DNA from: Diploscapter coronatus
Taxonomy: Eukaryota > Nematoda > Chromadorea > Rhabditida > Rhabditidae
Length of the DNA: 64,000 nt
Direction: 5' to 3'
Assembly (NCBI GenBank): GCA_964036155.1
Contig: OZ038423.1
Coordinates: 40,687,249-40,751,248 of the forward strand
Part shown: positions 58,001-64,000 of the stretch, one piece after another
Numbering within the stretch: the stretch's first letter is position 1
Layout: every line of letters starts with the position of its first letter
Program-made: the position numbers and the translations under genes
Notes under the pieces: model-generated
Databases searched by the model: none
The model's input: the letters and a program-made list of their open reading frames with translations, nothing else
Told to the model about the DNA's origin: nothing

Positions 58001-60473
58001 GACGGATGGAGGCTCGCTTTGGTTCGAATACGATGAAAGGTGGTCGAGTGAAGAGGCACATTTGAGCCAGTACACGAGGGAGAAAATGATGAAATACGGG
58101 AGATTTGGATATCTCGAGTCCTGGGAATACAGGTGAATAAAATTTCTCCTATGAAGGTAGTGCATTTTTAAACTATTTTTCAAGATAACTAGGACAACAG
58201 ATTGGGTTCACTTTCTTAGAGTTTGTATGCAACTTTGTTTCTAAATATCGCTTTTTTCCAGAATGATCAACACATACGATGTGAGCTTCTATGCCTCATT
58301 CGCGCTCGCCCAACTATGGCCCGAACTAGAGCTCTGCATTCAGGCAGAATTCACAGATCAAATCTCTCACTCCATCGAAAAACTCATCCGCTTCCACATG
58401 GAAGGCGATCTCGCCAAGCAAAAGACTCAGGTTTTTTTTTTCAATTACTATTTCTTATGCATTGATTATCACATTAAAATCAAATTCGATTTTGTTTGGA
58501 TTTCATGTCTTCGAATTTAATTGCATTATGCATGCCCACTTTCAGAGTCGCGTCCCGCACGACCTCGGAAATCCCGCAGACGAGCCCTGGATCATCACGA
58601 ATGCCTATGTGATGCACGACACAGGCAAGTGGAAGGATCTCAACTTGAAGGTTAGAACAAGATTTAACATATCAATTGAAACTCTATTATATTTCCAGTA
58701 CGTGCTAACTTCTTGGAGGGATTACCTGATTGTGGCGAAGAAAGACCGAGCATTTCTGGAACATACTTGGCCGGCTGTCAAGGTTTTCATTTTTCTAACT
58801 TTTGAAAAGACATCTTTTATATTTCAGGTTCTGATGTACGAAGCCTTGGAAATGTGGGATAGAGACACAGATGGGATGATTGAGAATTTCGGAAAGGCTG
58901 ATCAGACCTACGATGCTTGGCGAATGGAGGGTGAGTGCGATAAGCAATCGTCTAGAAAGACGAAACTTTTATTATAATTCATCAGCTGCCTTTATGAAAT
59001 GTTTTCTTCCATTTTTCGAGTGAAATGGTTTTAATAACGAGGAAAAGATGCACTTTTCAACATGCAAAACATTTGCTGCATCTTGTTACAAATATTGTCG
59101 AAGACAAAATTGAATATTTTCTCCCTTTTAAACTTGTATTCATTTTCAGGAGTGAGTGCATATTGCGGCTCTCTGTGGCTGGCCTCCCTGTGCGTATCTG
59201 CAGCCATGGCCGAGGAGATCGGGGATGTCGAGTCGAAAGACGTCTTTGCAGCGAATCTCCAACGGGCCCGACGAATTTACATAGAGAAGTTGTGGAATGG
59301 AAGCTACTTCAAGTTCTGCGAAGAGTCACGCAGCAGGTTTATCTCGACTTCTTTTTCTTTCTCATTTTCATATTTCAGTGATTCCATAATGGCAGATCAG
59401 CTGTGCGGCATCTGGTTCCTGCAGTCCGTTTCACCTAAAATGGCTGCTGAAGTAAGCGTCTTGTATTTTTAGCTTGGAATTCAAAACTTAAAGAAATATT
59501 CGATGTCTATCTTCTTTTTTCTGAAATTAAATTCGAACTCTCCCACCTTTTTATTTCTAATTTTGACACCGTTTTTCTTCCAGGTACTGCCTCCCGAAAT
59601 GGTCTCGAAAGCTCTGAAGACGATCTACGAGTACAACGTGTTGAAATTCGCGAATGGGCAGATGGGCGCTGTGAACGGAATGAAGCCGGATGGGACGATC
59701 GACAGGGAATACATTCAGGTAGATTTTTAAAAAATTTCCATCACTGCTATTTCTGGTCGAAGAATAACAACAAGTCTAAAAATCGTATATATGAGAAAAA
59801 TAAAAAATTTTGGATTGATTATCTTGGAATGATTTTTACATAAAATTGTCAAATTTCAGGCTGATGAAATGTGGACTGGAGTAACGTACGCACTGGCTGC
59901 ATTCTTCCTGCAGCACGGGGAGAGAGACAAGGCCTTCCACACTGCATCGGGATGCTACTATTCATGCTTCGAACGCTCAGGACTCCAGTATCAGACACCT
60001 GAGGCCATGTATGAAACCAAGTGAGTCGACATTTCGCATTTCATATCGACAAAACAAGTTATAATGTAGACATATTTCCGTCAAAAGTTTCTTTGCATTA
60101 AATTCTCTTTACATTTACACTATGAAATTTCTCTTGTCACGTGTTAAAGAAAAGCTTCTTTTTCGTTTTCGTTTTCATCATCTCAAAATTCATTTTCATA
60201 CAATTCCGTTAGGTAGACTCTTTTAGTGTTAAACTGAAATTGACAAAAGCTTCGCTTTCTGATTTGTTAACTTTCAGATACTACAGGGCAATCGGCTACA
60301 TGCGTCCGTTGTCGATCTGGGCTCTGCAGTGGGTGTTGAACGGTAAGCACAAACAGAGTAGCCAGTGCAGTCAGAGAGAGCAGTCGGACACGACCACTGC
60401 AGATGCTCACTCGCTGCCTTCCCTCAATGGTGCTTCCACTTCTGAGGAAGAGGAAACTGATCACAATCAATAG
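55018..60473 (+). CDS. gba2: Non-lysosomal glucosylceramidase GBA2 (GH116)
   Basis: GBA2 cleaves glucosylceramide to glucose and ceramide at the cytosolic face of ER and Golgi membranes. The start [13 protein letters not shown] lies just after a TTTCCAG acceptor. The family order is complete: [98 protein letters not shown] and RYTRFFADD. The catalytic block is [20 protein letters not shown]; the Glu after Phe-Asn is the family's nucleophile (ALFNE in human GBA2). Then come [61 protein letters not shown] (its Asp is the family acid/base), [45 protein letters not shown] and [21 protein letters not shown] polar acidic tail ends DHNQ. About 18 exons. Both catalytic residues are present, so an active enzyme is expected. 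Confidence 0.96.
57004..57140. mobile_element. Repeat family E, copy 2 in GBA2 intron
   Basis: GAAGTGTGGATAAAATAC at the left, GAGTTTCAACGAAATTTTTC in the centre and GCTCTGCG at the right occur in the same order as in the copy at 46133-46288. The right arm is less complete. Confidence 0.4.
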
Positions 60474-61837
60474 CAGAACAGAATGGTTACGGTATCCATT
60501 CTGTATCGTGCATACATACACGGACTACCTCTGCATTCTATTCATATTTATATTTCACTCATTGCTGATTCTATCACTTCTATCTTTTCATGCTAACTTC
60601 ACAAAATCATATAGGCTTGTAAGGCACGAGGTACTCACTGATGAATAGATAATATTTGTGAAATCACTCATGATAGTTAGTGATGTATAGAAGCTAATAA
60701 TTTCAACAAAGTTCTAGATGAATTATTTTTCGATGAATTTCAAATTATTATTTACTGATTCGTTGATTTGCCATATTTTTATTTGCTAAGGAGGCCACAC
60801 TATCTTTCCGCTAGAACAAAGTTCGAATAGGAACATCATTAGAGAGCATTATCCATAGCTAAAGAAATCTAATTACATGTGATATTTTCTTCTAATTCAG
60901 TGAATAGGCAATGCATGAAATGTGAAAATTAACTAGGCGCGCATTAGTAACGTTTGATGTACCTATTTCGAGAATTGCTTCCTCATGGGCCAACTGATAA
61001 TAGGCTAGAGTCTTCTAGAAATTGACTGAAATATTCGTTTTTCTAGAAATATTTGTCCGAGTTTTATGATTATTTTGATTTTTGACTGGTCAAAGAATCG
61101 AACTTAGCGGTGTGGAATCAATCAAAACCTTGTGCAGTTTGTGCAAATCCACGGCTTCTAAATGATGAGACGTCAAAATGAAGTGGTTTTCATTCGTGAT
61201 AGGATTGTTCCTCACAGAAATATGCAAATTGGAAATGTACTAAAGATTAAACCATAACTTTTCACGAATGAACAATATTATTTTTCAGAATACGATAGTA
61301 GTTTTAGTCTCATATATAGAAGATCCGTGAACTATTGCATGCTTCGTTCATATTCGATTTCATTTATTAATTGCTTAGCGCCCTTCTTTCGTATAATTCA
61401 TTTATTGCGTCTCATTTCTGCCTTCACTTGTCTCCTATTCATTTTCTAGTCCAACTCCACAATTTAGTGATGCTTCGCCCGTTTCTATCGAATATTCATC
61501 TAAAATTGGCAACCCAGGCGTCTAACTCATTTTATCGAACATAAGAACATGCAGTCAAAAACTATTCCTCATTAATAATTCATACCTGAGCATTGAAGGA
61601 TTTTGACTGCTTATCCATAAATTACTGAATACAACGATAATGGAGCTATGCATATTCTGACGGTTGATTAGTGTAATGTAATTTCTGTGATTTGTGAGAA
61701 ATGCTATATTCGGACAATAAAGATTTCTAATAAGTCAAAGCTGTATCGTTGAAAAGAAAGAATTATGGTAAAACTGCCACAAAGTAGTGTCTAGATTTTT
61801 CTCTTTGAAAATCGAATTATTTTAATTCAGCAACAAA
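60474..61837. other. Intergenic region between GBA2 and BOLA3
   Basis: About 1.36 kb, AT-rich. It holds the GBA2 3' untranslated region and the BOLA3 upstream region. No gene-like frame or clear repeat is seen. TTTTAATTCAG at about 61821-61831 could be a trans-splice acceptor for BOLA3. Confidence 0.4.
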
Positions 61838-62594
61838 ATGCTATCTTCCGGATTCCGTCACTTCGCGCGAAGTCTTTGTTCAGCTGCATCGAAAGGCGAG
61901 AAATTGCTGGAGTCGGAACTGAGGAAAGGCATCGAGGGAATCAAGCATGTCAAAGTCGAAGATGTTTCAGGTAAGACAAAAATGCCTATCAACTCGCAGT
62001 TGTATTGGTTCATTTTCGATTTTTTCTAATTATTCAACTTTTTGAATTCCAAGATAAATAAATGCAACTTCATTATTAGAAATCCTATCTAGATTTTACG
62101 TTATATACGAAAATTTACAATTCGTTATTACAGGCGGATGCGGCGCGAGTTACGCGATTCAGATCGAGGCAGCCAGTTTCAAAGGACTCACCAAAGTTCA
62201 GCAGCACAGAAGAGTCACTGGTATGCGTAATTTTATAGAAAAAAAAACGTATTTATTCTTTGAAAGTACAATATATTTTCAATCAAAAATATCACATTTA
62301 CAATGATCAGATCATGAAAAGCATCACTCGAATTATTCAGAAATCAATTTGAAAGGCCCCAATTTTGCACACAAATATGTGTAATTTGATGAAATATGCT
62401 CCTAAAATCATCAAATACAATGGTTTATCATTTGATTATGAATTGAAGAATTGTAGAAAAATTCGATACTTAACTCAGTCTAAAATTCTTCACTTCACAA
62501 GTCAGCAGAAGTATGAAATGTAATGTTTCTAGACACACTGGGAGAGCACATCAAGAACATTCACGCAGTGACGATCGTCACCAAGGCTGTTTGA
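61838..62594 (+). CDS. bola3: BolA-family mitochondrial protein, BOLA3 type
   Basis: BOLA3 helps deliver Fe-S clusters to mitochondrial lipoyl synthase and complex enzymes, working with glutaredoxin 5 and NFU1. Three exons (61838-61970, 62134-62220, 62533-62594) give about 93 residues. The N-terminus MLSSGFRHFARSLCSAASKG has Arg, Ser and Ala and no acidic residue, as a mitochondrial targeting sequence should. The BolA core is SGGCGASYAIQIEAASFKG, VQQHRRVTDTLGEHIKNIH and VTIVTKAV-stop. The GGCG Cys and the His residues that serve as cluster ligands in BOLA3 relatives are present. Splice phases agree at both junctions. The length is usual for the family. Confidence 0.93.
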
Positions 62595-63519
62595 GCGTTT
62601 GAGCAGGAATCGATCGGCTAACGAATTAGTCACTTAGTTCATATGATTAGATAGCATTTCAGATAGGATAGTTAAAAATTGCTCCAAATTCATACGAGTC
62701 CTATTTACAGAAATTGTTGAGAGCTGCATAAAATTATAGTTCCATAGGTAGTTTAAAAATAATTATGCAACTTGCAATTACATATGTAGAAAAATGAATA
62801 AATTATTTAAAGATTATATAATGGAATACTTAGATTTGTGTAAAAAACATACAGATAAGGCAATTGATTTTGTCCTACACATTTCTTCCTGTCTTCAATA
62901 TTTCCGCATGGAATTCTCATTTTCTATCCCAGAACGACTCGAGTATTTGCGCGTGTCTTTCGGGAGCAACTCGGAAGTCCACTCGGACAGTCTCAGATCG
63001 AAAACTAAAACACAGCACATTTCGTTGCAAAGGTTGCACAAATTCCACCAGGCTTATGTTTTTCATTGCAACATAAAATATCCATATCGTTTCCGGCGAA
63101 TTCGAAGAAACGAATCGAAAGTTCAATTCAACTATTCAACAGAAGAAAAAATCCTCAACTTCTTGGGTAATTCACGACATGAAATTCTCGCGATAAGTAT
63201 ATTAGTGTGATGAAAATACTTTACTCTTATTTACATTCCAAAAGTTGCGAAATTTTTAGGTTGTAAAAGTGTCCAATCTTATTTTTTTCAAAAGTATTAT
63301 TTTGATTTCTCGGCAACAGCAATATAGCGGCCAGACCTAGAAAGCATTTGAGTCAGACTAAAGGAACAAAGGGGTAAGTCGCATGATCATCCTGACTTAA
63401 GTCTCTTCCTAGGTCTGATGACGGCACGATTTTTATTAATAGCACTTCATTTAAAGAAAGTCCTGCCGTCATTTTGTAATTGCCTGATTTGTCAGTCTGA
63501 CATAATTGTGGTTATAAGT
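62595..63519. other. Convergent intergenic region with open frame and fold-back
   Basis: It lies between BOLA3 and the receptor at the right edge. A 138-codon plus-strand frame (62794-63210) and an overlapping minus frame are both open; neither resembles a known protein, so I do not call a gene. A fold-back lies at 63332-63417. Confidence 0.35.
63332..63417. repeat. Fold-back element near right edge
   Basis: CAGACCTAGAAAG and GAGTCAG on the left face CTGACTTAAG and CTTCCTAGGTCTG on the right, with 30-base imperfect arms. A second pair, ATGACGGCA / TGCCGTCAT, lies just to the right (about 63418-63475). Confidence 0.5.
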
Positions 63520-64000
63520 CTATTCTAACCTCTGACTGCTGCTGAGTTCAGGAGTGGCTGCTCTGACAGATTCAGGCGGGGAGGAACTGTGCAACACGAT
63601 CGGGGGCGGCCTCACCAGAATGGCTCGCAGAATATCGTCTACTCTTTGGCGCAGATAATAATGTCGAGATAGACAAATCTATAAGATAACAAAATAACGA
63701 TAAAATTTGAATTGAGTAACTCACCAATGGATGTGCCAGAGCGTGAATTCCTGGGAACGAGAATATAATTGTCGATAAGTTATATTGCAATACAGTTAAA
63801 GCTGGTTCAGCTCTGAAAATTTTACCTTGTAACTTTTCGTTGATCTACTTTTTAGTATTCTGATATTTACTTCAACTCAAATCTGCGATGTATAGCGAAA
63901 CGTGGGATCTTAATTTAATTGCAGGATGATGATCTTCATTTCTTTAATTCTCCCAATTCTGTCTCCCAGACTTGCTGCAATGAAAGCCCTTTTTTGCGAT
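63520..64000 (-). CDS. Serpentine 7TM receptor, C-terminal part (runs off window)
   Basis: Minus-strand exons give FAIHRRFELKAEPALTV, LQYNLSTIIFSFPGIHALAH and PLICLSRHYYLRQRVDDIL, then a Pro/Ser-rich tail ending SSSQRLE-stop at 63520. A hydrophobic segment ending in a Pro-Leu-Ile stretch, followed by Arg and Tyr and a polar tail, matches the seventh membrane helix and cytoplasmic tail of nematode chemosensory receptors. The splice 63693/63722 keeps frame. Exons further 5' lie beyond 64000, so the rest of the receptor is not seen. Subfamily not assigned. Confidence 0.55.

Noticed and set aside
62794..63210. 138-codon plus-strand open frame with an overlapping minus-strand frame
   Set aside because: No recognisable motif and both strands are open over the same bases. 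No convincing splice partners. Left as unassigned.

Overview
The window looks like nuclear DNA of a small-genome invertebrate, most probably a nematode. Genes are built of many short exons. Introns are often 45-60 bases long and end in a strong TTTCAG-type acceptor. Several start codons sit just behind such an acceptor (F-box gene, NCAPH2, GBA2), as expected for trans-spliced messages. Serpentine chemoreceptor-type genes are present. Exon limits were worked out by eye from reading frames, splice signals and family similarity. CDS spans therefore run from first to last coding base and include introns. The species cannot be named from this.

Left part (1-26.1 kb), mostly housekeeping genes: an unrecognised Lys/Arg-rich protein with a NAC-like C-terminal segment (minus), diverging from a RAD9 checkpoint-clamp gene (plus); RAE1/GLE2 mRNA-export factor (minus); a PTP1B-type tyrosine phosphatase with a C-terminal membrane anchor (minus), diverging from the 40S assembly factor LTV1 (plus); and a BTB-BACK-Kelch protein (minus). 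A complete tRNA-derived SINE with an 18-bp target duplication lies in an LTV1 intron.

Middle part (26.1-40.0 kb), an accessory island richer in A+T: a serpentine receptor gene (plus), a 57-bp near-perfect palindrome beside a tRNA-like sequence, a gene joining a nearly complete HSP70 ATPase domain to a Kelch propeller (minus), two direct repeats of about 0.5 kb on either side of that gene, a probable LTR remnant, and a fast-evolving F-box gene (plus). The HSP70-Kelch gene is the most unusual item in the window.

Right part (40.0-64 kb): co-oriented conserved genes on the plus strand, namely condensin-II subunit NCAPH2, AP-1 gamma-adaptin, the GH116 glucosylceramidase GBA2 and mitochondrial BOLA3. 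The 3' end of a second serpentine receptor (minus) runs off the right edge.

Small fold-back elements with inverted-repeat arms occur in many of the longer introns and intergenic gaps. At least three small repeat families are present in two or more copies. There is no CRISPR array, rRNA or convincing intact tRNA gene. The genes do not form one pathway. They cover the DNA damage checkpoint, nuclear export, phosphotyrosine signalling, ribosome assembly, ubiquitin adaptors, chromosome condensation, vesicle coats, sphingolipid turnover and Fe-S assembly.
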